Below the pieces are notes generated by a model. The model worked only from the letters and a program-made list of their open reading frames with translations, was not told the DNA's origin and ran no database searches. The position numbers and the translations under genes were made by a program. Shown here piece by piece: positions 9,228-17,850 of a stretch of DNA of 64,000 bases; the stretch's first letter is position 1; each line of letters starts with the position of its first letter. Source of the DNA: Tolypothrix bouteillei VB521301 (lineage in GTDB: Bacteria > Cyanobacteriota > Cyanobacteriia > Cyanobacteriales > Nostocaceae); contig NZ_JHEG04000001.1 in assembly GCF_000760695.4 (NCBI RefSeq), positions 8,221,123 through 8,285,122 of the forward strand, in the 5' to 3' direction.

Positions 9228-9911
9228 CTAGACTTTACCTGCTAAGTTGACTAACTGTTTAAAATTGGCTAAATAAATGCTCTGTTCGATCTTATCGATT
9301 TTAATCCAGCCTTTTTCATGTAGTTTTTCCATAATTTTTGTTGTTTCTTCAACACTAATTTCTGTAACATCTGCTAAATCCTTGAAAGGAATGTTATATA
9401 TTTCTTTTCCATTTTCTAAAGACTGACCGTAACTTTCACCTAGGGTGACAAGAGTGTGAGCTAACTTGACAGCTGGGGGAGAAGAACGCATTTGCAAGCG
9501 GACATTAATTTGCCTGAGCCGCCGAACCATCAGTTGCAGCATTCGATGATGTAATTGTGGGTCTTTAAATAATATTTGAATAAAGCGTTCTCTAGAAATA
9601 CTCAGCAACTTTACGGGAGAAAGAGCAATAACATCTGTTGAGCGAGGGGATTCGTCTAAAATTGCCATTTCTCCAAAAAAATCGCCCCGACCTAAAATTG
9701 CTATAGCGACAGAATCTTCACCTACAGTACGCCGAACTTTAACCCAACCAGAAACCAGAAAGTAGAGAGCATTACCCCAGGCATCTTCCATGAGAACAGC
9801 TCTTCCTGCCGGGTATTCATGATCGATAGCAACAGAGAGCAGCCATTCTATTGTTTGGGGGTTGGCAGTGCTCATCAAAGGAAACAGTTCACTAAAAACC
9901 TCAGTCTGCAT
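9228..9911 (-). CDS. Crp/Fnr-family transcriptional regulator
   Basis: A 227-residue protein. The N-terminal two thirds form a cyclic-nucleotide-binding-type effector fold, including GDFFGEMAILDESPRSTDVIAL in the region that normally binds the phosphate of cAMP, and an R residue (PRST) in the correct place. A long dimerisation helix and a winged helix-turn-helix (about 165-215, DLADVTEISVEETTKIMEKL) follow. The recognition helix differs from Crp and NtcA, so the target cannot be predicted. It lies 78 bp downstream of patU on the same strand and may be cotranscribed with it. Confidence 0.9.
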   Translation of the reverse strand: MQTEVFSELFPLMSTANPQTIEWLLSVAIDHEYPAGRAVLMEDAWGNALYFLVSGWVKVRRTVGEDSVAIAILGRGDFFGEMAILDESPRSTDVIALSPVKLLSISRERFIQILFKDPQLHHRMLQLMVRRLRQINVRLQMRSSPPAVKLAHTLVTLGESYGQSLENGKEIYNIPFKDLADVTEISVEETTKIMEKLHEKGWIKIDKIEQSIYLANFKQLVNLAGKV

Positions 9912-9989
9912 GAAATATATCTTTAATAAATAAAAGGTTATTGAAGGTTATTGGTTGGTGGTTAGTGGTTAGTAGTTGATGACTCTCGA

Positions 9990-11276
9990 CTAACTATCCT
10001 TTTTCTTCTCTTTTTTTGGTTGTTCTGGAATATCCGTTAGTGCCTTTATCTGTAGGTCTAAGTTTTCCAGTACTAGGTTTAAGCTATTAAAAGCTTCTAG
10101 TTGTCCGTTATTGAGATTGGAATTAAGAGCAAGACGGTCTTTAAGTTCGCGTAACTTGTAGGTCAATTGCTGGGAAATTCCTACTGCATCGCGGCTCAAA
10201 CGTGCTAATTGTTGCTGTTGATAAAATTTTAAAGCGGCTCCCCGCAACACTTGTAATGTTGCCTCTTCACCATACATTCCCGGCATGACGCGCAAACGCA
10301 GTAACAAGCGATTGTGTTGATAAAGGCATTCTTTCTCTACCTGTTTTGGTTCGACAACTGTGGTCATGGGTAGAGATGCAAAACGTTTTAATTCATTCAA
10401 TACTCCTTGGAAGACAGAGAGAGGTACTTTTTCCAGGACAGACTGTAAAACTCCATTTTCACTCCAGAGTATTCTGCCGTGGTAAGGTCTTCTCTCCAAG
10501 TACAAACGACCAATTCCATCTGATAACACTCGTCCTAGTAACTGTTCTAGTAATTTTCTAGGTGGTAATGTCGCTAATTCTTCAACCGAACTGATAATAT
10601 CAACGCTGGGTAAGTGCAAAACGTGCAAGTTGGAAGGTAGGGTTGTTCTATCACCATCCCTGTCTTTATATTCTTTGGTGGAGCTGGGTCTTTCATGGTG
10701 GGGAGTTGGTGTCGAACCTTCCGATTCGTTCAAGGAGGTTGAATACCCAAACTGCCAAACAGTATCGCCATTGTGTACCGTTTGTGCTTGAGTATGTGTC
10801 TTATCTACCCGTCGTTCTGGCGCTTCAGGGATGATAGTGTTAATTTGCGTATCGGAGCTATCCACGATCGCAGCCGGTTTTTTTTCTTGAGCAATGTCTT
10901 CCCAAGATTTTGGCATTGGTTTGCCCGCAATCGCTCCTGTATTTTTATGATTCAGGTACGCTGAGAGTATGGTACGGTGAGTATCGCCATTGATAGGCTG
11001 AGTTTCCATGGTGCAATTGATGTATGGCAGTATGCGGTTTACGTAATCTATAGCCGCATTGTCTTGGGGATTCACCATTCCCAGTACCAAATTGTTGTCT
11101 TTTATGTTAAAGGGCAAAATCTGGTGATACAGACACGCTTCAAAGGACAAGGTACTTTCAATCAACCGAAAGATTTGCTCTCGGTCTAGTCCTTGTTCCG
11201 ACTGATTTTGTGTGCTGGGTAGCACTTGCTTACCACTTGCTGCGGTATCAGCTGGTTTACCCTCTGAAGACAACAT
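9990..11276 (-). CDS. patU: PatU, heterocyst pattern protein
   Basis: A 428-residue protein downstream of hetZ on the same strand, the gene order known for hetZ-patU in filamentous cyanobacteria. In Anabaena PCC 7120 the gene is split into patU5 and patU3; here it is one uninterrupted frame. Residues about 30-112 resemble the MshEN/GspE N-terminal domain (FEACLYHQILPFNIKDNN, VLGMVNPQDNAA). A low-complexity linker follows (115-220). Residues about 225-350 (RLYLERRPYHGRILWSENG) look like the N2 domain of PilB/GspE ATPases. No Walker A motif is present. PatU affects heterocyst spacing in Anabaena. The name rests on synteny and remembered similarity, not on a search. Confidence 0.75.
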   Translation of the reverse strand: MLSSEGKPADTAASGKQVLPSTQNQSEQGLDREQIFRLIESTLSFEACLYHQILPFNIKDNNLVLGMVNPQDNAAIDYVNRILPYINCTMETQPINGDTHRTILSAYLNHKNTGAIAGKPMPKSWEDIAQEKKPAAIVDSSDTQINTIIPEAPERRVDKTHTQAQTVHNGDTVWQFGYSTSLNESEGSTPTPHHERPSSTKEYKDRDGDRTTLPSNLHVLHLPSVDIISSVEELATLPPRKLLEQLLGRVLSDGIGRLYLERRPYHGRILWSENGVLQSVLEKVPLSVFQGVLNELKRFASLPMTTVVEPKQVEKECLYQHNRLLLRLRVMPGMYGEEATLQVLRGAALKFYQQQQLARLSRDAVGISQQLTYKLRELKDRLALNSNLNNGQLEAFNSLNLVLENLDLQIKALTDIPEQPKKEKKKDS

Positions 11277-11627
11277 ACGGTTTTGATGCTAGATGTTTCT
11301 ATATATCCTATACTGCCCACAAATAAGTTGGCAGTAAACAGAATATGATTCTAGACTAAAAAAAGTTAAATAAATAACTAAGAGTGGCGCGTCCAAACTC
11401 AGGTGGTGTGTTGTTAGGATGGGTAATGTCAACCTACAACTTATGTACACCATTTTTGAGATGGACGCGCCAACGTTTGGAGTAAATTGTTACTAAGTGC
11501 TGCGCCTTCGGTAAACACGCAGTTCCAAACTTAATTTATGGCTCAAGTGAATAAAATCAATTTTTTTCCTGACTAATTCTCATATCCATATTTATAGATG
11601 TGTGGTGATTGACTGAAATTTCAACAC
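11277..11627. other. hetZ-patU intergenic region
   Basis: About 350 bp between hetZ and patU. It holds an 88-bp imperfect palindrome (11385-11472, listed separately). The stretch is long for a simple operon spacer, so patU may have its own promoter here. No ORF is visible. Confidence 0.6.
11385..11472. repeat. 88-bp element with 11-bp perfect terminal inverted repeats
   Basis: TGGCGCGTCCA (11385-11395) and TGGACGCGCCA (11462-11472) are exact reverse complements. Inside them TGGTGT and ACACCA also pair, so the whole element can fold into one long imperfect hairpin. It could be a miniature transposable element, a structured RNA or a strong terminator between hetZ and patU. Confidence 0.6.
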
Positions 11628-12809
11628 TCATTCAGCTTGGGTTCTCATTCCTTGAGCTATCAAGTAGACTTTCGTCCATTCACCCATAGCTTGATGGGTC
11701 TTAATTTTTAATTGTTGAGCGATTTCCTCTATGGAACGACCTGCTTTTCGCATATCTAGTATTTGGCGCTGCGTTGCGGTTAATTTCTCTTGCAGTCGCT
11801 CCCATTGGTTCGGCGTTAAACCCAAATTGTGCTCTTCTAAAGAAGTTGACAACCAGCCATCTACCAGTTCTGGCTTATCTTTCAGCGCAAATACACGGAC
11901 TGCATGGTAGCTGATTTTTTCTCGCAGTCGGTAGATTTCTTTAATGGGTTTACCGAGTTGTTTGGCGATCGCATCTTGTGTTTTCCCTTCTAGGTAGAGA
12001 TGCAGCCACTCAACCGCTTCTTGTCCGAGATGTTCTCGCAAGTAAGTTTCAAATTCCTGCTTCACAGCTTGACGCAGCGTTTGTTGTTCCTCGGCTTCTT
12101 GTGCTTCTTGATACTCTACGATAGCTTGAGTATCAACCAAGTTAATGCGGTTATCGCTGTCATCTGTGAGAATTTCTTCTGAAACCAACCTAACTAAATC
12201 GCTGCTTGGCACTTGAGTTAAGCCACCACGCTGAGTCCGTCTCAGATAGTTTACAAAACGATATACGAGCAATGGTTGATTGCGAACTGGGCGCAAACAA
12301 TACTCTTCCACACTGGCAAACAGGAGGGCATTTTTTAACCTATCATCAGTCGTGCATTCCCCAATAGAAAGCATTTGCTGCTGCATGTAGTTATCACTTT
12401 GCAATAATTCTTGGATAACTTCTTGCAACACATCTAGCACTGTCCGTTGGCGATCCCGGCTTAACGCCACCCAAGTCTGAATTTTGTTCCGTAATGTTAC
12501 CAGACTCCCCAACCGAGTTATTAAGTTGCGATAAGCACGTTCTCTGGCAATACCCAAGTAACGTTGACGTAAAATCCGATAGCGGTACTCCATTGCTTGC
12601 TGAGCAATATCTAACTCTTTTGAGGAGAGTACCTCAAATCGTTGCAAATCACTTCCTAAAAGCCAATCAACGATACTTTCCCTATTGACAAGATTTTGTT
12701 CCGGGCACTCCTCAGCTAACCGCTTTCGCCAATAATGTGCCAGTTTTTCTGCCTCCAACGCCATAGTGAGATTGCGCTCCTCGAGACCCTGTTTTAAAGT
12801 TTGCATCAC
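11628..12809 (-). CDS. hetZ: HetZ, heterocyst differentiation protein
   Basis: A 393-residue protein, close to the roughly 400 residues of Anabaena HetZ. The N-terminal half is helical and basic (LDIAQQAMEYRYRILRQRYL). Two helix-turn-helix-like segments follow: EGKTQDAIAKQLGKPIKEIY (around 280) and the C-terminal LTATQRQILDMRKAGRSIEE (around 345), which resembles a sigma region 4 or LuxR-type recognition motif. HetZ acts early in heterocyst differentiation with HetR and HetP. The gene is followed by patU on the same strand. Two consecutive ATG codons mark the start. The identity rests on length, synteny and remembered sequence. Confidence 0.85.
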   Translation of the reverse strand: MMQTLKQGLEERNLTMALEAEKLAHYWRKRLAEECPEQNLVNRESIVDWLLGSDLQRFEVLSSKELDIAQQAMEYRYRILRQRYLGIARERAYRNLITRLGSLVTLRNKIQTWVALSRDRQRTVLDVLQEVIQELLQSDNYMQQQMLSIGECTTDDRLKNALLFASVEEYCLRPVRNQPLLVYRFVNYLRRTQRGGLTQVPSSDLVRLVSEEILTDDSDNRINLVDTQAIVEYQEAQEAEEQQTLRQAVKQEFETYLREHLGQEAVEWLHLYLEGKTQDAIAKQLGKPIKEIYRLREKISYHAVRVFALKDKPELVDGWLSTSLEEHNLGLTPNQWERLQEKLTATQRQILDMRKAGRSIEEIAQQLKIKTHQAMGEWTKVYLIAQGMRTQAE

Positions 12810-13374
12810 AACCCCCTTTTATCCCACTTAACTTTTTCACTGGCAGTTGCCCCTGATAAAATCATGTCCGTCATAAACTAAGCGCGTCTCTACTTTGTAT
12901 TACGTTCTAGTTCACTAGAGTTATGCAGAAAGTTTTATCTTCCGAAGCATCTTTATCTAGCCCAAATCACGGAAAACCTTGTTTTCTAGACCTTGTGCAG
13001 CTTTACAAAAATTTACATTTTGTTAATCTACGGCAGGTAATTTGAACCTAGAAAACCATTTTGATGACAACATACAGTTATGCACGGTATATGTAATGAG
13101 GGTCTTGGAAACATTAACATTTTGCACCCGCTCTCGTAGCGCGAAGATAACTCACCCCCGTCTAGACGCGGTTTTGCGAATATATGTTTCACCCTTTTGG
13201 AGTTATCAGTTCCCAGTTACGAGTTATCTGGTGAGTGCGAGGCACTCATTAAAGTTGCCTCATTCTACCGTGTACCGTATAGATGTTTTTTATACCGTAA
13301 TTTAAGTGACCAGTGTATTTAGGGTTACTTAGGGATTATACCACCGATCGGATGGCTCCATGCCCAACCCCCAA
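12810..13374. other. hetZ upstream region
   Basis: About 565 bp without a credible gene, expected to hold the hetZ promoter. Visible structures are a perfect small hairpin TGAGTGC-gag-GCACTCA (13232-13248) and a palindrome CGTCTAGACG (13159-13168) inside a partly symmetrical 18-bp block. Neither matches the known HetR recognition sequence upstream of hetZ in Anabaena (GAGGGGTCTAACCCCTC type), and I found no clear copy of that site by eye. Confidence 0.5.
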
Positions 13375-14106
13375 CTAGCGAATCTCCTCATAAAAACGCT
13401 TGAGGTATTGCGGCGAAACACCAAAACCCCAAAGGAAACCAATGTAAAGATATATAGCTGTTGCTTTAAAAAATCCCCAATGTGCCACGCGGCGATCGCT
13501 ACTATGAACAACTCGGTTCAGCAAACAAATTCTTCCCTGTTGCACCAACTTCAAGCACAAGTCAGCTTCTTCCATAATGGGGAGATTGCTATCAAAACCC
13601 CCACATTCCCAAAAATCAGTACGACGTACAAAGATAGCTTGATCCCCAAACAACAAACGCAATCCCCGAACAAACAAATGCGGGCGAAACAGCAGTGGTG
13701 CGTAATAAGTTTTTAAAAAGTTATGCAGCGTCACACCCCAACGTGTGGTTTTATCTCCAGTCATGAGGGAAATAAAACCACCAGCCGTCACAGATCCGTC
13801 TGCCAAAGTCTCCTCAATTAAAGTCACAAGGTCATCTGACACTAAAGTGTCAGCATGTACAAAACACAAATACTCCCCAGAGGCTACCTCCGCACCCTGG
13901 TTCATTTGTGCAGCACGCCCGCGTTTTTGAGCAATCAGGACAGAAGCGCCTGCTTGTTCGGCTATAGTAACGGTGCCATCAGAACTTCCGCCATCAACAA
14001 CAAGCACTTCCCTTGCAGGTGGCGTTAACAGATTCAGATGGCGTAGAGTACGTCCCAAGCACTTCGCTTCATTTAAAGTCGGAATAATAATAGAGACTTT
14101 AGACAT
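13375..14106 (-). CDS. Family 2 glycosyltransferase, TIGR04283-type
   Basis: From the Met at 14106 (MSKVSIIIPTLNEAKC) the protein has 243 residues; a start 10 codons earlier is less likely because the family begins directly at SIIIPTLNE. It has the GT-A fold signature: VVDGGSSDGT, then the DxD-like FVHADT. A C-terminal hydrophobic segment (YLYIGFLWGFGVSP) may contact the membrane. The family transfers sugars from nucleotide donors; the acceptor is unknown. From memory, it resembles the rSAM/selenodomain-associated transferase 2 group. It sits 38 bp downstream of ccmK4 on the same strand; this is probably chance. Confidence 0.85.
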   Translation of the reverse strand: MSKVSIIIPTLNEAKCLGRTLRHLNLLTPPAREVLVVDGGSSDGTVTIAEQAGASVLIAQKRGRAAQMNQGAEVASGEYLCFVHADTLVSDDLVTLIEETLADGSVTAGGFISLMTGDKTTRWGVTLHNFLKTYYAPLLFRPHLFVRGLRLLFGDQAIFVRRTDFWECGGFDSNLPIMEEADLCLKLVQQGRICLLNRVVHSSDRRVAHWGFFKATAIYLYIGFLWGFGVSPQYLKRFYEEIR

Positions 14107-14144
14107 ACATGACCGATAACTAGTAACCGATGACAAATGACAAA

Positions 14145-14483
14145 TTACCTTCGTACTATCGGATTTTCTACAGCTTGTCGGTACTGTTCGACTTCCTGTG
14201 TATACCCAATAGGTAGAACAGCTTCAACGTTTTCATGGGGACGCGGAATAATAACCCATGATTCCAAAGTACCGCCATGAACTTTTTCTACAGCATCAAT
14301 ACCAGCTGCCATAGAGGTTTTTACTTCTTGAACATCACCCCGTATGTTAACTGTAAAGCGAGCACTACCCACTCTTATATATCCAACGAGGGTGACTCGA
14401 CCTGCTTTCACCATCGCATCTGCTGCCGCAAGTACGGCAGGAAAACCTTTAGTTTCAATCGATCCAACTGCCTGTAGTGGCAT
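14145..14483 (-). CDS. ccmK4: Carboxysome shell protein CcmK4
   Basis: A 112-residue single BMC-domain protein with the signature [21 protein letters not shown]. Its pore loop region is [17 protein letters not shown] and it carries the [16 protein letters not shown] block. These features and the C-terminal tail fit CcmK4 more than CcmK1/K2. It assembles as hexamers forming a facet of the beta-carboxysome shell. It follows ccmK3 by 83 bp, the satellite locus arrangement known in beta-cyanobacteria, away from the main ccmKLMN operon. Confidence 0.93.
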   Translation of the reverse strand: MPLQAVGSIETKGFPAVLAAADAMVKAGRVTLVGYIRVGSARFTVNIRGDVQEVKTSMAAGIDAVEKVHGGTLESWVIIPRPHENVEAVLPIGYTQEVEQYRQAVENPIVRR

Positions 14484-14566
14484 TGGTTATCTCCTATATC
14501 AGTAAACGTATCTGGCGCAACAAGATAATTGTACGAATGTTTCTACCTATTTTGATAGGTTTTCTT

Positions 14567-14881
14567 TTAGGAAACACGGAATGGCTCTGATTTCTTTGTA
14601 AAGTGTATGGGCAAAACGCTTTCCACGTTTTCTGGAGGATTGGGAACAATGTAGTAAGTAATGACCTTACCACCATTAGACTGCTCGTTACCTGCAGCAA
14701 TCCCTGCTTCAACGGCTCTTTCTACCTCAGCAGTATCTCCACGAACTGCAACCAACAATCGAGCGCTTTCTGCCAGACCATAATATACAAGGGTAACGGC
14801 AGCCGCTTTCACCATTGCATCGGCTGCAGCCAGTACAGCAGGAAAACCTTGTGTCTCAATAACCCCAACTGCCATTGGCAT
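14567..14881 (-). CDS. ccmK3: Carboxysome shell protein CcmK3
   Basis: A 104-residue BMC protein starting [20 protein letters not shown]. Compared with CcmK4 it has the CcmK3-type features YYGLAESARLL at the pore loop and HYIVPNPPENV-like YYIVPNPPENVESVLPIHF. CcmK3 is known to form heterohexamers with CcmK4 rather than homohexamers. It is transcribed first of the pair. An unrelated exported protein gene precedes it on the same strand by 112 bp. Confidence 0.93.
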   Translation of the reverse strand: MPMAVGVIETQGFPAVLAAADAMVKAAAVTLVYYGLAESARLLVAVRGDTAEVERAVEAGIAAGNEQSNGGKVITYYIVPNPPENVESVLPIHFTKKSEPFRVS

Positions 14882-14993
14882 GGCTTTAAACTCCCAAATT
14901 AAGTAGTCATTGTCAAAATCATCTTACTGGAAAATAAGGGGCGGGCAGTAGGGAACAGGGAGAACAGCTGGGAATGAGGGCGAACAAAATAGT

Positions 14994-16265
14994 TCACTTC
15001 TTTACCAAAATATACGCTGTCGCGTACTCGGGGAGTCGCCTGATATTGCGATCGAAATCTGTTCTCCCTTGGAAAATACCTGCTAAGAAATCGAGTTGAT
15101 GAAGATTGGGTAAAAACGCTCCGCCTGTATCCGCAATGATTCCCAGTTTTAAATGTTTGCGTCCGCCTTGAAGATATTCAAGAGCAACAACTTTTCCCAA
15201 ACCAATATTAAGGATATCTCCTGCAAAAGTAACTCCTGGAGAAATAGAAATTTTGGCATCTATCTTATATCCATAACCTTTAATAGCATCGACTTCCCTA
15301 AAATACCAGTAGCGTTTTTGTGCTCTCGCTGCTGCACCTCGAATATAAGGAATACCATTATTTCGATCTACATTAAACAGTGCTTGAGAACCATCACTAA
15401 ATTTAATAAGAATTGTTCCCTCCATCAGAGCTTCTTCCAAACCCTCTCGAGTTAAGTAGGCAAGAGGTTCGACTTTGCCAAATTCTTTACCTCCTGGTTC
15501 GTAAATACCTCGTAAAACATCTTGCTTGGTATACTTGGTATAAAAATTGTCTGTAATTGAATGGTCTTTTAAACTATAAATAGCTGTATTAAAAGTGGGA
15601 GTTTTCTTACGAGAGCCTGGATGAGTAAAAACAGCATATTTTGTGAGCCGCAGTTGTTTTTGACTGGGATTTCCCGGATTATAAGCAGACCATTTCATCA
15701 CCCGAAAATGAGTATTAATGAAATTTGGATCTTGCAAGCGTGTCACTCGCTTGTTGCTAATATCTTCCTGTAAGACAGAAATCATGAAATCCAAAGTATT
15801 CAGAGCATCTTGTACGGTAATTCCTTGAGTTTCTAGCAATCCCGGTCTTTGAATATTTGGATCTTCTGCAGCATAGTCTTCAAAATACTTTCTGGTATTT
15901 GTGAGAGTCGCTAATAACTCTGCTTGATTAAAATCTACTTTAACAGTAGGTAGTTTTCCACGTGTAAAAACGCGATCGCCAGAAACGTTAAATTTATCTT
16001 TTTGTAATTCATCAATAACTTGATAAGACTTTGGAGTACTTGTTAGTTGTTTGGTTGATGGAGTGTTTTGCTTATCTTGCTTGTTAAAGGATTGTGGAAC
16101 AAGGAAATTACTGTAGATTGAGGATAGGTTTTGGGAAGTTAAATTTTGTTGGTCTGTTGGTTTAATTTTTAACTGAGTGTAGAGATGATGACTGGCTAAA
16201 CAAACAAGTAGTGAAGCAGCAAAACCTATTGTTATGCGGAATGTTCGGTTCGAGAGGATAGGCAT
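14994..16265 (-). CDS. Exported protein with C-terminal 3D/MltA-like motif
   Basis: A 423-residue protein with an N-terminal signal or anchor (residues 9-27, RITIGFAASLLVCLASH). After a Ser/Thr/Gln-rich linker (30-90) comes a domain containing TQGITVQDALNTLDFMISVL and AYNPGNPSQKQLRLTKYAVF. The C-terminus has LGIIADTGGAFLP and QLDFLAGIF, which resembles the ADTGGA...D.F motif of MltA/3D-domain peptidoglycan enzymes. A role in wall processing is plausible but not shown. It lies upstream of ccmK3 on the same strand. Similar cyanobacterial proteins are known only as hypothetical. Confidence 0.7.
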   Translation of the reverse strand: MPILSNRTFRITIGFAASLLVCLASHHLYTQLKIKPTDQQNLTSQNLSSIYSNFLVPQSFNKQDKQNTPSTKQLTSTPKSYQVIDELQKDKFNVSGDRVFTRGKLPTVKVDFNQAELLATLTNTRKYFEDYAAEDPNIQRPGLLETQGITVQDALNTLDFMISVLQEDISNKRVTRLQDPNFINTHFRVMKWSAYNPGNPSQKQLRLTKYAVFTHPGSRKKTPTFNTAIYSLKDHSITDNFYTKYTKQDVLRGIYEPGGKEFGKVEPLAYLTREGLEEALMEGTILIKFSDGSQALFNVDRNNGIPYIRGAAARAQKRYWYFREVDAIKGYGYKIDAKISISPGVTFAGDILNIGLGKVVALEYLQGGRKHLKLGIIADTGGAFLPNLHQLDFLAGIFQGRTDFDRNIRRLPEYATAYILVKK

Positions 16266-16387
16266 AAGTTAAAGAAGCAATTTCCTTTATCTACAATTGT
16301 CTGTTACATATTGTATATCTCAACTTCCGGTTTAAAATCGAAAATCCGTGATAATACTTGTGCGATTGCATTTCAGTTAATGACAAT

Positions 16388-17038
16388 ATGGCTCCAATTA
16401 AGCTTGCGTATCCCAAAATTCCCGACAGTAAAAACTGCCCTTTCAAGCAATGTATCGCTTTTGAGAAGTACGATGGTACGAATCTACACTGGGTTTGGGA
16501 TTCCGAACTGGGCTGGTATGCCTTCGGTACACGACGTGACAGATTTGACTTTGATGAAATGGGTATTACAGACTTTAATGCTGCTCATCCCGGTTTAGAG
16601 GAAGCAGCTAGCATTTTTTTAAGAGACTTTGCGAATCCACTCACAACTCTTTTCCAAAACAATCCAGATTATCATAGCCCAGAAATCGTTGTTTTTACTG
16701 AATTTTTTGGAGCTTCATCATTTGCAGGAATGCACAAAAAGGAAGATTCAAAGCAACTTGTTCTGTTTGACGTACAAACCGATAAAGGCATTATTGAACC
16801 GGAAAAATTTGTGAAAGATTTTCAGGAATTAAACATTGCAAAAGTTGTTTATCGAGGCAAACTGACTGGCAAATTCATTGATGATGTTCGTGAAGGAAAA
16901 TACAATGTAGCGGAAGGTGTTATCTGTAAAGGAGGGAAAAGTAGTGAGGATTTATGGATGGTAAAAATTAAGACAAATGCATATTTAAAAAGACTTCAAG
17001 AAGTTTTTAAAGACAATTGGAACAATTACTGGGAATAA
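16388..17038 (+). CDS. RNA ligase family protein (compact nucleotidyltransferase)
   Basis: From the ATG at 16388 (MAPIKLAYPKIPDSKNC) the protein has 216 residues. It carries the covalent nucleotidyltransferase motifs in order: motif I EKYDGTN with the AMP-accepting Lys27, motif III-like VVFTEFFG (103-110), motif IV AEGVICKG (175-182) and motif V MVKIKT (191-196). This fits the RNA_ligase family (PF09414). No OB-fold or other C-terminal domain follows motif V, so it is a minimal catalytic core. RNA repair or tRNA ligation is possible; a DNA-ligase-like role cannot be excluded. It is alone, between opposing minus-strand genes. Confidence 0.78.
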   Translation: MAPIKLAYPKIPDSKNCPFKQCIAFEKYDGTNLHWVWDSELGWYAFGTRRDRFDFDEMGITDFNAAHPGLEEAASIFLRDFANPLTTLFQNNPDYHSPEIVVFTEFFGASSFAGMHKKEDSKQLVLFDVQTDKGIIEPEKFVKDFQELNIAKVVYRGKLTGKFIDDVREGKYNVAEGVICKGGKSSEDLWMVKIKTNAYLKRLQEVFKDNWNNYWE

Positions 17039-17072
17039 GTACAATATTGATTCAATATTCACCAATCGCAAC

Positions 17073-17738
17073 TCATCGCTCGCTGTAAAAAGAATTGGCA
17101 AAGATAGCAGCTTGAGTTCTGTCTCGTAAATTTAACCGACTGAGAATACTGGTCACGTGATTTTTTACAGTTCTTTCCGAAATATAGAGAGACTCAGCTA
17201 TTTCTCTGTTATTGGCACCAAGTGCAATTAAATGCAACACTTCTCTTTCTCTAGGAGTTAATTCAGCAAATTCGGGCGGAGGACTGGGAGATTTGGTTAT
17301 TGGGACGTCTGGTAAGGGAGTAAAAACTTTTTCAAATAGCCCCGGACCTAAATGGGTGTGTCCCAAATAAACAGAACGAATTGCATTTGCTAATGGTTCT
17401 AAAGGAGTGTCTTTTAATAAATATCCTCTTGCTCCAAATCGCATAGCTTGAGCTATATATTCATCATCATCAAAGGTTGTTAATACTAACACTTTCACAA
17501 GAGGAAATCGCTGACAAATCACCTGAGTTGCTGCTACACCATCCATCACAGGCATGCGAATATCCATCAAAACCAAATCTGGTTGTTGAGAACTGTTGTC
17601 AAACATCTCAACAAATGAAATCGCACTTTCACCGTCTTCTGCCTCCCCCACAATTTCAAAGTCGGGTTTTAACTCCAACAAACTTTTTAAACCTTGACGA
17701 ATAATAATTTGGTCATCTACAAGTAACAGGCGAATCAT
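17073..17738 (-). CDS. NarL/FixJ-type response regulator
   Basis: From the ATG at 17738 (MIRLLLVDDQ) the protein has 221 residues. A longer frame to 17837 encodes a tail read from the common TTTTAGATTTTGGATTT spacer and is rejected. The receiver has acidic pair D8-D9, phospho-acceptor Asp59 in LVLMDIRMP and a conserved Lys in YLLKDT. A Pro-rich linker leads to a LuxR-type helix-turn-helix (LTPREREVLHLIALGANNRE, about 155-215). The cognate sensor is the HisKA_3 kinase gene upstream on the same strand, about 110 bp away. Confidence 0.93.
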   Translation of the reverse strand: MIRLLLVDDQIIIRQGLKSLLELKPDFEIVGEAEDGESAISFVEMFDNSSQQPDLVLMDIRMPVMDGVAATQVICQRFPLVKVLVLTTFDDDEYIAQAMRFGARGYLLKDTPLEPLANAIRSVYLGHTHLGPGLFEKVFTPLPDVPITKSPSPPPEFAELTPREREVLHLIALGANNREIAESLYISERTVKNHVTSILSRLNLRDRTQAAIFANSFYSER

Positions 17739-17850
17739 GGGGTTTTGGATTTTAGATTTTGGATTTACTGTTTTAGATTTTGGACTTTCCATGAGAAACA
17801 GAGTATGAAGTACTGGGTATTGTGAAAATTCATACAATTTCCCATTTCCA

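Noticed and set aside
13155..13172. Partly palindromic block around CGTCTAGACG upstream of hetZ, considered as a HetR site
   Set aside because: Its arms (CCCCCGTCT and AGACGCGGT) do not match the HetR recognition sequence known upstream of hetZ in Anabaena, and it lies about 350 bp from the start codon.
13360..13716. 118-codon plus-strand frame opposite the glycosyltransferase gene
   Set aside because: It is antisense to a well supported GT2 gene and has no protein-like features.
14145..16265. Main carboxysome operon
   Set aside because: Only ccmK3 and ccmK4 are present; ccmK1/K2, ccmL, ccmM, ccmN and ccmO are not in the window.
17739..17837. N-terminal extension of the NarL-type regulator
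   Set aside because: It translates the common spacer string TTTTAGATTTTGGATTT and receivers of this family begin at MIRLLLVDDQ.
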